From Candidatus Saccharimonadota bacterium (GTDB lineage: Bacteria > Patescibacteriota > Saccharimonadia > Saccharimonadales > Saccharimonadaceae), in NCBI GenBank assembly GCA_028289185.1, contig JAQGGV010000004.1, forward strand, positions 1 through 17,475: a stretch of 17,475 nt of DNA. The letters are read 5' to 3'. The translations under genes and the position numbers were made by a program. Under the pieces are notes generated by a model. That model saw only the letters and a program-made list of their open reading frames with translations, searched no databases and was not told the DNA's origin. Every line of letters starts with the position of its first letter. Within the stretch, counting starts at the first letter, position 1. Shown in pieces: positions 1-5,987 of this stretch.

Positions 1-286
1 CGGGCTGGTTGATGTTGACATACACCTGCATCAGTCTCAGGACTTCTTTGTAGTACTTCAGGTCCTGTTCACTTCTGACATGGGAGTCTTTGGTCTCGCG
101 AAGCCATATCGCAAGAGGCTTGTAGGCCTCTAGTGAGTCAAGCTTGGGCACAGCAAGATTCATGTATCGCTGGAGCACGTGAACGTCGTAGCCACTCTCG
201 CGTGCGAGCTGTGGGCTAATCTTCTTGCCCTCTGCCATCGCGCTCATCAGTGCGTCAACTGGTTGTACTTGTTCTAGCTGGGACAT
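1..286 (-). CDS. Hypothetical protein, 5' part only (runs off the window)
   Basis: An open frame of 95 codons runs from ATG at 286 to the window edge without a stop. It begins MSQLEQVQPVDALMSAMAEG and continues as a charged, probably helical protein with a tyrosine/leucine-rich stretch near the edge. There is no signal peptide or membrane segment. I do not recognise the family. A helix-turn-helix or scaffold-like role is possible, but nothing in the visible part proves it. A GTG three codons upstream (295-293) is an alternative start. An AGG lies 11 bases before the ATG, so the Shine-Dalgarno site is only fair. Codon use looks like that of its neighbours. The gene is divergent from the Nudix/RNase H gene, with about 140 bp between them. 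Confidence 0.6.
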   Translation of the reverse strand, partial: MSQLEQVQPVDALMSAMAEGKKISPQLARESGYDVHVLQRYMNLAVPKLDSLEAYKPLAIWLRETKDSHVRSEQDLKYYKEVLRLMQVYVNINQP

Positions 287-316
287 CTCGTCCACATCCT
301 TTACTGTCGTGGTGCA

Positions 317-333
317 TGCAGAATTTATCTGCA
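317..333. promoter_or_regulatory. 17-bp inverted repeat between divergent genes
   Basis: TGCAGA and TCTGCA are perfectly complementary 6-bp arms around a 5-bp AT core. The site lies 31 bp before the minus-strand gene start, in the divergent intergenic region. It could be an operator for the leftward gene. A weaker 5-bp hairpin (TTTCG/CGAAA) lies at 343-356. No regulator is known, and the call rests on symmetry and position only. Confidence 0.25.
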
Positions 334-406
334 GTCTCGGCATTTCGCCTACGAAAAGTCTATCTTTACTACGCATCTTCGGCAAGCATAAACAGAGTAC
401 GACTCG

Positions 407-415
407 TGATAAAAT
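407..415 (+). promoter_or_regulatory. Extended -10 element of the Nudix/RNase H gene
   Basis: TGATAAAAT gives a TGn-extended -10 box (TAAAAT at 410-415) ending 10 bases before the ATG at 426. No convincing -35 is seen. Initiation at the usual distance would leave a 5' UTR of only a few bases, and no Shine-Dalgarno sequence is present, so the mRNA may be almost leaderless. Confidence 0.4.
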
Positions 416-425
416 AGCATCAGTT

Positions 426-1310
426 ATGAATCAAAGAATCGCCGTTAGAGCAATTATCAAAAACAACGACAAGATGCTTCTTGTTCGACGTTCGACTGGG
501 CGAGAAAGTATACTCGGACTCTATGAACTGCCTGGCGGCAAACTGGCATATGGTGAGCAGCCAGAAGACGCGCTGAGGCGCTACCTTCATGATGATAATG
601 GACTCCATATTGAGAGGGCAACGCTCTTCGACGTTGTCACGTATATTGATCGTGACGATCGTAATATCCAGTACGCAGTTATCACCTATACGGTCACGCT
701 TGCTGATGGTCATTACGAACCAAAGTTGAGTGGAAACTATGACCATTATATATGGCAGTCGTTGACTGATATACAACAGAATTCGTTGACAGATTTGACG
801 CAATTATTGTTGGGAATTATACATCAAGACCAAATAACAGATAAGGTGACAGAAATTTCTAAGTCTAACGATGATAAAATTGCAACGAATGTTGATGCAA
901 TTATTTATGCAGACGGAGGATCAAGGGGCAATCCAGGTCCATCTGCTTCTGGCTATATCATCATGAATAACACTCAGCAGGTACTTGCTCAGGGTGGGCA
1001 ATACCTAGGTATTACAACGAACAATCAGGCTGAATATCATGGTGTTCGCCTTGCCCTCGAAAAGGCACAGGAGCTCGGCTTGAAGCGTGTCGATTTTCGA
1101 CTTGATAGCATGTTGGTGGTCAATCAGATGAATGGTATATACACGATCAAAAACCGTGAGCTATGGCCGATTAACGAACGTATTCGAGATTTGATCAAAA
1201 ACTTCGATAAGGTGACATTTCGTCATGTAGCCCGTGAGTTGAATCAACTTGCAGATGGCGAAGTAAACAAGGCACTTGATGCTCATGCTCACTTTGAGGG
1301 TAGTGTATAA
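426..1310 (+). CDS. Nudix-like domain fused to ribonuclease HI domain
   Basis: This is a 294-residue two-domain protein. Residues 1-135 form a Nudix fold with a recognisable but degraded Nudix box: G38, E44 and R52 are kept, the E after R52 is Y53, and the metal-binding EE pair is D56-D57. Residues about 157-290 are an RNase HI domain of the type that starts YADGGSRGNPG. The four expected acidic residues are D163, E203 (in NNQAEY), D227 and D277. RNase HI cuts the RNA strand of RNA-DNA hybrids at R-loops, primers and misincorporated ribonucleotides. The Nudix part may bind or hydrolyse a nucleotide, but its altered box makes activity uncertain. I placed the start at ATG 426, where Nudix homology begins. 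The frame is open back to 225, but that part has no homology-like features and its codons look non-coding. The stop codon overlaps the rnpB -10 box. Confidence 0.85.
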   Translation: MNQRIAVRAIIKNNDKMLLVRRSTGRESILGLYELPGGKLAYGEQPEDALRRYLHDDNGLHIERATLFDVVTYIDRDDRNIQYAVITYTVTLADGHYEPKLSGNYDHYIWQSLTDIQQNSLTDLTQLLLGIIHQDQITDKVTEISKSNDDKIATNVDAIIYADGGSRGNPGPSASGYIIMNNTQQVLAQGGQYLGITTNNQAEYHGVRLALEKAQELGLKRVDFRLDSMLVVNQMNGIYTIKNRELWPINERIRDLIKNFDKVTFRHVARELNQLADGEVNKALDAHAHFEGSV

Positions 1311-1311
1311 T
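1306..1311 (+). promoter_or_regulatory. -10 box of rnpB, inside the preceding stop codon
   Basis: TATAAT at 1306-1311 includes the TAA stop (1308-1310) of the Nudix/RNase H gene and ends six bases before the predicted 5' end of RNase P RNA at 1318. This is the right spacing for a transcription start at the mature 5' end. No clear -35 is seen. Confidence 0.6.
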
Positions 1312-1317
1312 CATAGA

Positions 1318-1645
1318 GACAGTCTGTTAGACGACCACTTTGAGCAATCGAAGAGGAAAGTCCGGGCAGCATAGGACATGACAGTTGTTAACGGCAACCG
1401 GGGGTGACCCTAGGGAAAGTGCCACAGAAACGAAACTACCCTTCGGGGCAAAGGTGAAACGAGTGGGGTAAGAGCCCACAGCGGCGTCTGGTGACAGGCG
1501 AAGAAGGTAAACCCTGTCAGCTGCAAGGAGATCTACAACAAAGGGTGGTCCGCCCGTAGGTCGATATCCGCTTGATTCCGTGGGTAACTGCGGAACTAGA
1601 TAGATGGTCGTCCACGACAGAACCCGGCTTATCGACAGACTGCCA
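1318..1645 (+). ncRNA. rnpB: RNase P RNA (catalytic subunit)
   Basis: This RNA is the ribozyme that removes 5' leaders from pre-tRNAs, working with the RnpA protein. The two signature halves are present: GAGGAAAGTCCGGGC near 1352 and AGAACCCGGCTTATCGACAG near the 3' end, which form the P4 core. CACAGAAAC and GTAAGAGCCCACAGCGGC supply the conserved central blocks. The P1 helix closes the molecule, with CAGTCTGT (1320-1327) pairing perfectly with ACAGACTG (1635-1642). The length of about 325 nt is slightly short for a type A RNA. The exact ends are inferred from P1 and from the -10 box. Transcription ends at the hairpin that follows immediately. Confidence 0.95.
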
Positions 1646-1680
1646 CCAAAAAAGCTCCCGTATGGGAGCTTTTTTGGTGG
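1643..1680. terminator. Bidirectional intrinsic terminator (rnpB / rplT operon)
   Basis: A perfect 17-bp inverted repeat: CCACCAAAAAAGCTCCC, a GTAT loop, and its complement. The GC core is followed by six T residues on either strand, so it can end rnpB from the left and the infC-rpmI-rplT operon from the right. The T tract belongs to the stem, as is usual for two-way terminators. Confidence 0.93.
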
Positions 1681-1695
1681 TTACAGAGAGGTAAC

Positions 1696-2040
1696 TTAGA
1701 TCTTTGCGCTTTTGACAATTGCGCTGAAAGCTTTAGGCTCGCTGACAACAAGTTCTGCAAGGATCTTGCGATCCAGTTCGATGCCTGAAGTTTTGAGACC
1801 AGAGATGAGCTTGGCGTAAGTAGTACCGTTTTCGCGGGCCGCTGCGTTGATACGGGTGATCCACAGACCACGGAGGTCACGTTTCTTGTTACGACGATCG
1901 CGGTATGCGTATACCAGTGCACGGATAACTGCCTGTTTTGCCAGACGGTATGACCGAGTACGGTTATGTTGCATGCCTTTTGCTAGCTTTAAGATCTTTT
2001 TGTGCTTTGCGCGTGCTGGGACGCCTCGTTTTACTCGCAT
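1696..2040 (-). CDS. rplT: Large-subunit ribosomal protein bL20
   Basis: This 114-residue basic protein starts MRVKRGVPARAKHKKILKLA and contains the conserved RTRSYRLAKQAVIRALVYAYRDRRNKKRD block. It binds 23S rRNA early in assembly of the large subunit. The length fits the family (about 115-120). It is the last gene of infC-rpmI-rplT, two bases after the rpmI stop, with Shine-Dalgarno GGAG seven bases before the ATG inside the end of rpmI. In other bacteria bL20 (or IF3) represses this operon by binding its mRNA; no long inter-gene leader is visible here to show that mode. The two-way terminator lies 15 bp downstream. Confidence 0.97.
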   Translation of the reverse strand: MRVKRGVPARAKHKKILKLAKGMQHNRTRSYRLAKQAVIRALVYAYRDRRNKKRDLRGLWITRINAAARENGTTYAKLISGLKTSGIELDRKILAELVVSEPKAFSAIVKSAKI

Positions 2041-2042
2041 GA

Positions 2043-2237
2043 TTAGACTCCTAGGGCTCGTTTAACGTTTTTGGCAATCGCACCGGTAATAATAGCGGTG
2101 CTATTGATTGAACGCTTACGGCTCTTACTTTTCTTAGCCAGCAGGTGAGTACCAAAAGCGCGGCGACGGGTCAATTTGCCCGTGCTTGTGATCTTGATTC
2201 TCTTTGCTGTACCCTTATGGGTTTTCATTTTTGGCAT
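2043..2237 (-). CDS. rpmI: Large-subunit ribosomal protein bL35
   Basis: A 64-residue, very basic protein starting MPKMKTHKGTAKRIKITSTG, with the usual KLTRRRAFGTHLLAKKS and C-terminal NVKRAL parts. It is a structural protein of the 50S subunit, and the length matches the family. Its ATG shares one base with the infC stop (TAATG), which points to coupled translation. AAGGAG six bases upstream is a strong Shine-Dalgarno site lying inside the end of infC. It is followed two bases later by rplT. Confidence 0.96.
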   Translation of the reverse strand: MPKMKTHKGTAKRIKITSTGKLTRRRAFGTHLLAKKSKSRKRSINSTAIITGAIAKNVKRALGV

Positions 2238-2743
2238 TATTTACTCCTTACTACTACGCTCAGATTGCGGCCAGCCATCTGAGGCTGTTGCTCCATTACT
2301 GCATCCTCTTCGAGAAGGGCGATGATACGATTAATCATATCGTAGCCTAACTCTTTGTGTGCCATCTCGCGACCTCTGTAAAAGACTTGAATTCTGACTT
2401 TATGTCCCTCGGCGAGGAAACTACGAATCTTTCGCAGTTTAATCTCGAGGTCACCAGAGCCAATCTTGAGGCCGAATCGCATTTGCTTGAGCTCACTTTG
2501 TTTGCTGGCTTTGCGATTCTTCTGCTGCTCCTTCATCTTCTGGTATTGGTATTTACCCCAGTCGATGATTTTTGCAACAGGCGGGTCAGCTGCGGGGGAT
2601 ATTTCGACCAAGTCAACGCCTGCTTCTTCGGCAAGTTTGAGGGCCTCTTGGCGTGTCATGATGCCAAGTTGCTCTCCGCTCCCACCGATCACACGAAGCT
2701 GATCTGCCCTGATTGCCTCGTTGATGCGAATAGTCGTACTGAT
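2237..2743 (-). CDS. infC: Translation initiation factor IF-3, with an apparent AUC start
   Basis: IF-3 keeps 30S subunits free and checks start-codon pairing. The 168-residue reading shows the N-domain (RINEAIRADQLRVIG, then GIMTRQEALKLAEEAGVDLV and VAKIIDWGKYQY), a lysine-rich linker, and the C-domain (MRFGLKIGSGDLEIKLRK to the end). Conserved IF-3 sequence begins just after an in-frame TAG, and no ATG, GTG or TTG lies between that stop and the RINEAIR block. The first usable codon is ATC at 2743-2741, six bases after GAGGAG. An ATT four codons later is too far from that site. The first GTG (2692) would delete the conserved N-terminus. A non-standard start at infC is a known self-regulatory device (AUU in E. 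coli). It heads the infC-rpmI-rplT operon. Confidence 0.93.
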   Translation of the reverse strand: MSTTIRINEAIRADQLRVIGGSGEQLGIMTRQEALKLAEEAGVDLVEISPAADPPVAKIIDWGKYQYQKMKEQQKNRKASKQSELKQMRFGLKIGSGDLEIKLRKIRSFLAEGHKVRIQVFYRGREMAHKELGYDMINRIIALLEEDAVMEQQPQMAGRNLSVVVRSK

Positions 2744-2812
2744 CTTGTTCTCCTCTTTATGCTAATTCCCGCTGGTACAGTGAATGTTGTAATGAGCTTT
2801 TACTCGAAGTCC

Positions 2813-2841
2813 ATAGTACCAGATATAGCCTCTCTTTTCAA
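2813..2841 (-). promoter_or_regulatory. Promoter of infC-rpmI-rplT
   Basis: On the minus strand, TTGAAA (2841-2836), a spacer of exactly 17 bases and TACTAT (2818-2813) form a good sigma-70-type promoter. The start would be near 2806, giving a leader of about 60 bases before the AUC codon. The -35 lies just beyond the comM stop, so the operon has its own promoter downstream of comM. Confidence 0.75.
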
Positions 2842-2847
2842 GGGGTA

Positions 2848-4350
2848 TTAACCCCGATACTGCAAGGCCTCACTGAGGTGCCGTTTTTCGACGTCTTGGG
2901 CCAGCTCCAAATCAGCTATAGTTCGTGCTACTTTTATGACTTTGAAATAGCTTCTGGCGCTTAGGCCGAGCTTTTCGCTGGCAAGTGAAAGGAGCTGTCT
3001 GGCTTCTGTTGTAAGATTTATTTGTTTTTGAACTTGCGTACTGGACAATGAAGCGTTGTATTTAGAACTACTTCCGTATCTATTAGATTGAGCTTTGAGG
3101 GCATTACTGATGGCATCAAGTGCACTAATATGTTGTATATTTTCATACGACTTTTGTTTCAGCAACGTATCATTTGAAACCCTCGAAACGTTTACTTTCA
3201 AATCGATGCGGTCGAGTAAGGGCCCAGATAGACGTTTCTGATAGTTGAGTATTTGGGCCATTGAACAACTACATTCTTTCAATGAGTCGCCCAGGTAACC
3301 GCAAGGGCACGGGTTCATAGTTGCAACCATCATGAAGTCGGCCGGATATACCGTTCTTGCGGCTGCACGCGTAATTGCTATTCGTTTATCCTCGAGTGGT
3401 TGGCGCAGTGTTTCGAGTACAGAACGGGGGTATTCTGGGATTTCGTCCATGAATAATACTCCAAGGTGGGCAAGGCTTATCTCTCCGGGTCCGGCTTTTG
3501 AACCACCCCCAATCAGAGCTACGGGGCTGGTGGTGTGGTGAGGGCTGCGAAATGGTCTCTCGGATATGATTTCACCGCCAATTTCACCTGCAAGGCTGTG
3601 GAGCTTCGTAACGGCGATCTGCTCGTCAGATGTAAGATTGGGCATCAGTGATAGCATCGTACGTGCCAGCATGGTCTTGCCGGCTCCAGGGGGACCACTT
3701 AGGAGTATATTGTGTCGTCCGGCGACGGCCACTGTCAGGGCTCTTTTCGCTTGCTCCTGGCCATAAACGTTATCGAGAATAAAAGAGATGGCGCGATCGG
3801 GGGTGGTTGACTCAACCCGCTGAGACGGTTCAATTCGTACCTCACCCTTTAGATGCAGGAATAACTGCTTGATTGACTCCACTGCAATAACTTCGATACC
3901 CTCGACCAGTAAGGCTTGATTTGTATTCTGTCTGGGTACATATACTTGGGTGATACCGGCTGTTCTAGCTGTCTGAGCGACGTTAATTGCGCCCTTTATG
4001 GGTCTCAAGGATCCGTCCAGTGCCAACTCACCAGCAAAAACAGCGCCATCAACCTCCTTTTGCTTCAGTTGGCCACTACCGACCAGGATAGATAGAGCGA
4101 TAGGCAGGTCAAAATGGGTGCCGTCCTTGGTGATGTCGGCCGGTGCGAGGTTAATAGTAATCTTTTTGGTAGGGAACTCAAGGAGAGAATTTGTGATTGC
4201 GCTTCTGACGCGTTCCTTGGCCTCATCAACAGACTTCGTCCCCATACCAACGATTTGAATGCCGGGTAGACCCTTTTTTGAGTCACACTCAACATCGATG
4301 AGTGCTCCATCGAACCCCAAAGGAGTAACTGTTAGTACCTTTGACACCAT
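2848..4350 (-). CDS. comM: ComM / YifB-type AAA+ ATPase (Mg-chelatase-like)
   Basis: A 500-residue protein with the full ComM layout. The N-terminal Lon-like domain (about 1-170) starts MVSKVLTVTPLGFDGALIDV and contains GLPGIQIVGM. The AAA+ core has Walker A GPPGAGKT (219-226) and Walker B VLFMDEIPE (D302, E303). The MNPCPCGYLGD cysteine motif and the LSGPLLDRIDL block follow, then the C-terminal Mg-chelatase domain. ComM is a hexameric helicase that promotes branch migration when single-stranded DNA taken up during natural transformation is integrated, so it hints at DNA uptake. I chose ATG 4350 because homology starts there; an upstream TTG (4371) adds seven residues and would overlap the -10 box. 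There is no Shine-Dalgarno sequence. The gene is divergent from ssrA. Confidence 0.94.
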   Translation of the reverse strand: MVSKVLTVTPLGFDGALIDVECDSKKGLPGIQIVGMGTKSVDEAKERVRSAITNSLLEFPTKKITINLAPADITKDGTHFDLPIALSILVGSGQLKQKEVDGAVFAGELALDGSLRPIKGAINVAQTARTAGITQVYVPRQNTNQALLVEGIEVIAVESIKQLFLHLKGEVRIEPSQRVESTTPDRAISFILDNVYGQEQAKRALTVAVAGRHNILLSGPPGAGKTMLARTMLSLMPNLTSDEQIAVTKLHSLAGEIGGEIISERPFRSPHHTTSPVALIGGGSKAGPGEISLAHLGVLFMDEIPEYPRSVLETLRQPLEDKRIAITRAAARTVYPADFMMVATMNPCPCGYLGDSLKECSCSMAQILNYQKRLSGPLLDRIDLKVNVSRVSNDTLLKQKSYENIQHISALDAISNALKAQSNRYGSSSKYNASLSSTQVQKQINLTTEARQLLSLASEKLGLSARSYFKVIKVARTIADLELAQDVEKRHLSEALQYRG

Positions 4351-4356
4351 GATGAA

Positions 4357-4369
4357 GCTTATTATAAGC
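4357..4369 (-). promoter_or_regulatory. comM -10 box inside a 13-bp palindrome
   Basis: Minus-strand TATAAT (4366-4361) ends 10 bases before the comM ATG and lies inside GCTTAT-T-ATAAGC, a perfect 6-bp-arm palindrome. A weak -35 (TTGTAT) sits 18 bases upstream. The start of transcription would be within about four bases of the ATG, so the mRNA is probably leaderless. The symmetry could mark a repressor site, though AT-rich palindromes also arise by chance. Confidence 0.5.
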
Positions 4370-4390
4370 AAAACAAAAGATTTAATACAA

Positions 4391-4406
4391 GCATATATGC
4401 TATAAT
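4391..4406 (+). promoter_or_regulatory. ssrA promoter (extended -10)
   Basis: TGCTATAAT (TATAAT at 4401-4406) is an extended -10 placed 11 bases before the mature tmRNA 5' end at 4418. It overlaps GCATATATGC (4391-4400), a perfect 10-bp palindrome between ssrA and the divergent comM. No strong -35 is present. A few 5' bases would be trimmed by RNase P. Confidence 0.6.
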
Positions 4407-4417
4407 CAACAGAGGTT

Positions 4418-4813
4418 GGGGCTGATTTAGCTTTCGACGACGGGACCTTAACAGATTATTTTGCAAGCCGACCATACACGTACGTATACTTTTAATTGCA
4501 AACCCAATTAAATCAGCAATTGCATTTGTGAAGAGCCTTACAGCTCCTAGCTTTGCATTTGCGCCAATCGCAGCCTAATACGCTCGATCATTCTATGTCA
4601 CCAGGTGACATACCGGCATAGGGTGTTATATACATGTCACTTACTTTGTTTATGCGCAGTGGCATATTCCGAGGAAAAATTTCCACGTGACAACAAAACC
4701 ATTTACGTTTGTTTTTGAGGTTTTGGTGTCGTAAAGATTCAAGACAAACTATGCTTGTAGACGAATAATCAGTTACCTATCGGACCGGGGGGCAGTTCCC
4801 CGCAGCTCCACCA
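4418..4813 (+). ncRNA. ssrA: tmRNA (one-piece), unusual T-loop and shortened PK1 region
   Basis: tmRNA rescues stalled ribosomes with SmpB by tagging the unfinished protein for destruction. The 5' GGGGCTG (4418-4424) pairs with CAGCTCC (4803-4809), followed by A and an encoded CCA. The 5' domain keeps TTCGACG and GGGACC as in E. coli. The T-stem is CGGGG (4786-4790) with CCCCG (4798-4802), but the seven-base loop reads GGCAGTT instead of the near-universal TTCRANY. On the D-loop side, the E. coli CTGG corresponds here to TAGC. Between the GCAAGCCG block and the likely resume codon there are about 12 fewer bases than in E. coli, so pseudoknot PK1 seems reduced to a small hairpin. Further on, GTGACAT (4605-4611) can pair with ATGTCAC on either side (4595-4601 or 4634-4640), as in a hairpin or pseudoknot. 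The length of 396 nt is within the family range. Confidence 0.93.
4498..4578 (+). other. tmRNA tag-peptide reading frame
   Basis: The probable resume codon is GCA at 4498, in the sequence GCAAACCC, which resembles the E. coli GCAAACGAC start. Reading from there gives 26 residues beginning ANPIKS and ending APSFAFAPIAA before TAA (4576-4578). The final AA fits a ClpXP-type degradation signal, though the usual L-AA is replaced by I-AA. The tag is long compared with 10 encoded residues in E. coli. The frame stays open upstream, so the resume point could differ by a few codons. Confidence 0.65.
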
Positions 4814-4829
4814 ATTGAAATAACATGAG

Positions 4830-4864
4830 AAAAATACCCATTCATTTGAAATGGGTATTTTTTG
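4830..4864 (+). terminator. Intrinsic terminator of ssrA
   Basis: AAAATACCCATT (4831-4842) and AATGGGTATTTT (4850-4861) form a perfect 12-bp stem with a seven-base loop, followed by more T residues. It lies 17 bases after the encoded CCA end of tmRNA. The A tract on the other side would let it work in both directions. Confidence 0.88.
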
Positions 4865-4893
4865 TTGCAATAGATTAATTATCCTCATAAAAG

Positions 4894-4924
4894 AAGACAA
4901 CCACCTGCGAGTAGTGGTTGTCTT
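4894..4924. terminator. Second hairpin after ssrA, possible terminator
   Basis: AAGACAACCAC (4894-4904) pairs perfectly over 11 bp with GTGGTTGTCTT (4914-4924) around a nine-base loop. The T tract after it is short on the plus strand. On the minus strand the stem is followed by a TCTTTTATG tail. It may be a back-up or reverse-direction terminator, or part of a small RNA. No gene end is near on the minus strand. Confidence 0.5.
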
Positions 4925-5131
4925 TACGTGGAGTGTTTTGACAGTGTTTATTTTTGGCCACTGCATAATTTTTTTATTCAGCGACTACCCCTATAATATG
5001 CTCTCAAAGTGCTTGTGTCAACAACTTTTTTACATTTCTTTAGGTAAAAAATACCACGCATTTTTTGGATCAAAATTAAGGGGTTAGCAGGTAGGTAGGT
5101 CACAGGAGATGATAAAGACGTGTGGATAAGG

Positions 5132-5137
5132 TATAAT
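5132..5137 (+). promoter_or_regulatory. -10 box of the PH-like gene
   Basis: TATAAT sits 28 bases before the ATG at 5166. The predicted start near 5144 leaves a leader of about 22 bases that contains GAGGG (5154-5158), a Shine-Dalgarno site seven bases before the ATG. No -35 match is convincing. Confidence 0.5.
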
Positions 5138-5165
5138 AGAATTAATCTAAAACGAGGGAAATGTT

Positions 5166-5855
5166 ATGGAGATTGAAGAAGGCCAGGATGTGCAAAAATC
5201 CTCCCAATCGACGGCCCCTCGTTTGCCAAAAAGCTATAACTTTCTGATCCAACTCAGCCGCAAGATGGGTACAGTTGCGACAAAGTCCTCAATTGTTCAC
5301 GATGTACGTTCATTTATGAACCAAGAAATCAGTATATCCCCTTCGGAAAGGGTTCTAGGTAATGCACTGCCCAAACTGACCGTTAGCAAACCCGAAAGGG
5401 AGCAAACGCAAGATACGCCGACTGGTAAGACCAAGATTCAGAAGCAAAAAGACCTCCAAAAGATCGTTTCACAGTCACACCAGCTATTAATGTCTGCCAA
5501 TACGGTCTTTCCAATGAGTCTGTTTCCCGACACGGTGACGGTTGATAGGACAAAAGTAACGATTACGCGCAGAGACTTCTTTTGGTCGTCTGACACGCTC
5601 AGCATACGAATCGAGGATGTGTTGAATGTGCAAGTTTCGCTCGGCCCACTTTTTGGGTCACTCACGATTGCAAGCCGTGTCATGAGCACGATTGATCATT
5701 TCAAAATTGGGCACTTGTGGCGCAGTGATGCTATACGTTTGAAGCACATTATCCAGGGTTATATGATTGCACAGCACAACAAGATTGATACGTCGCATCT
5801 GAGCAAAAAAGACCTTATCGAGACATTAATTGAGCTTGGTCACGATTCTAACTAG
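5166..5855 (+). CDS. Protein with a bacterial PH-like domain, function unknown
   Basis: This 229-residue cytosolic-looking protein has no signal peptide or membrane span. Residues 1-110 are polar and probably partly disordered, with a lysine/glutamine-rich stretch around 86-105. Residues about 118-202 read like a bacterial pleckstrin-homology (bPH2/YdbT-type) domain: LFPDTVTVDRTKVTITRRDF is followed by alternating beta-like segments, the GPLFGSL turn and a closing helix (RLKHIIQGYMIAQ). Such domains often bind membrane proteins or lipids, but no function can be stated. The last 25 residues (HLSKKDLIETLIELGHD) look like a small helical tail. The start is supported by a good Shine-Dalgarno sequence and a -10 box. 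It stands alone, and no clear terminator follows it. Confidence 0.85.
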   Translation: MEIEEGQDVQKSSQSTAPRLPKSYNFLIQLSRKMGTVATKSSIVHDVRSFMNQEISISPSERVLGNALPKLTVSKPEREQTQDTPTGKTKIQKQKDLQKIVSQSHQLLMSANTVFPMSLFPDTVTVDRTKVTITRRDFFWSSDTLSIRIEDVLNVQVSLGPLFGSLTIASRVMSTIDHFKIGHLWRSDAIRLKHIIQGYMIAQHNKIDTSHLSKKDLIETLIELGHDSN

Positions 5856-5953
5856 AGTTTTTAACAACATTGTATAAAAATCAACAACTAATAAATAACA
5901 GATATGAAATGTAAGGTTTAGTTAACAAGAAGTAAGAATTACATCGAATAGTC

Positions 5954-5982
5954 TTGACCAAATAAAAAGCATATGCTACATT
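5954..5982 (+). promoter_or_regulatory. Promoter of the structured RNA region
   Basis: TTGACC (5954-5959), a 17-base spacer and TACATT (5977-5982) preceded by TGC (extended -10) form one of the best promoters in the window. About 90 bases of very AT-rich sequence lie upstream and could act as an UP element. The predicted start is near 5989, at the first base-paired segment of the non-coding region. The next gene is 425 bases away. Confidence 0.7.
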
Positions 5983-5987
5983 CAACG

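Larger units (their letters stand above)
4814..5165. other. Gene-free gap between ssrA and the PH-like gene
   Basis: This 350-bp AT-rich stretch holds the ssrA terminator, a second hairpin (4894-4924), an orphan TTGACA (4938-4943), an orphan TATAAT (4992-4997), a triple AGGT repeat near 5090, and the promoter and ribosome site of the next gene. TTGACA and the nearest -10-like CATAAT are 20 bases apart, too far for a confident promoter. The short frames here lack start sites with Shine-Dalgarno sequences, so I call no gene. Confidence 0.5.

Noticed and set aside
225..425. N-terminal 67-residue extension of the Nudix/RNase H frame
   Set aside because: It overlaps the divergent gene start, is unlike any Nudix N-terminus, and the -10 box at 410-415 lies inside it. 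Homology starts at ATG 426.
2357..2851. 164-residue plus-strand frame over infC
   Set aside because: It is antisense to conserved IF-3 sequence, with no start signal.
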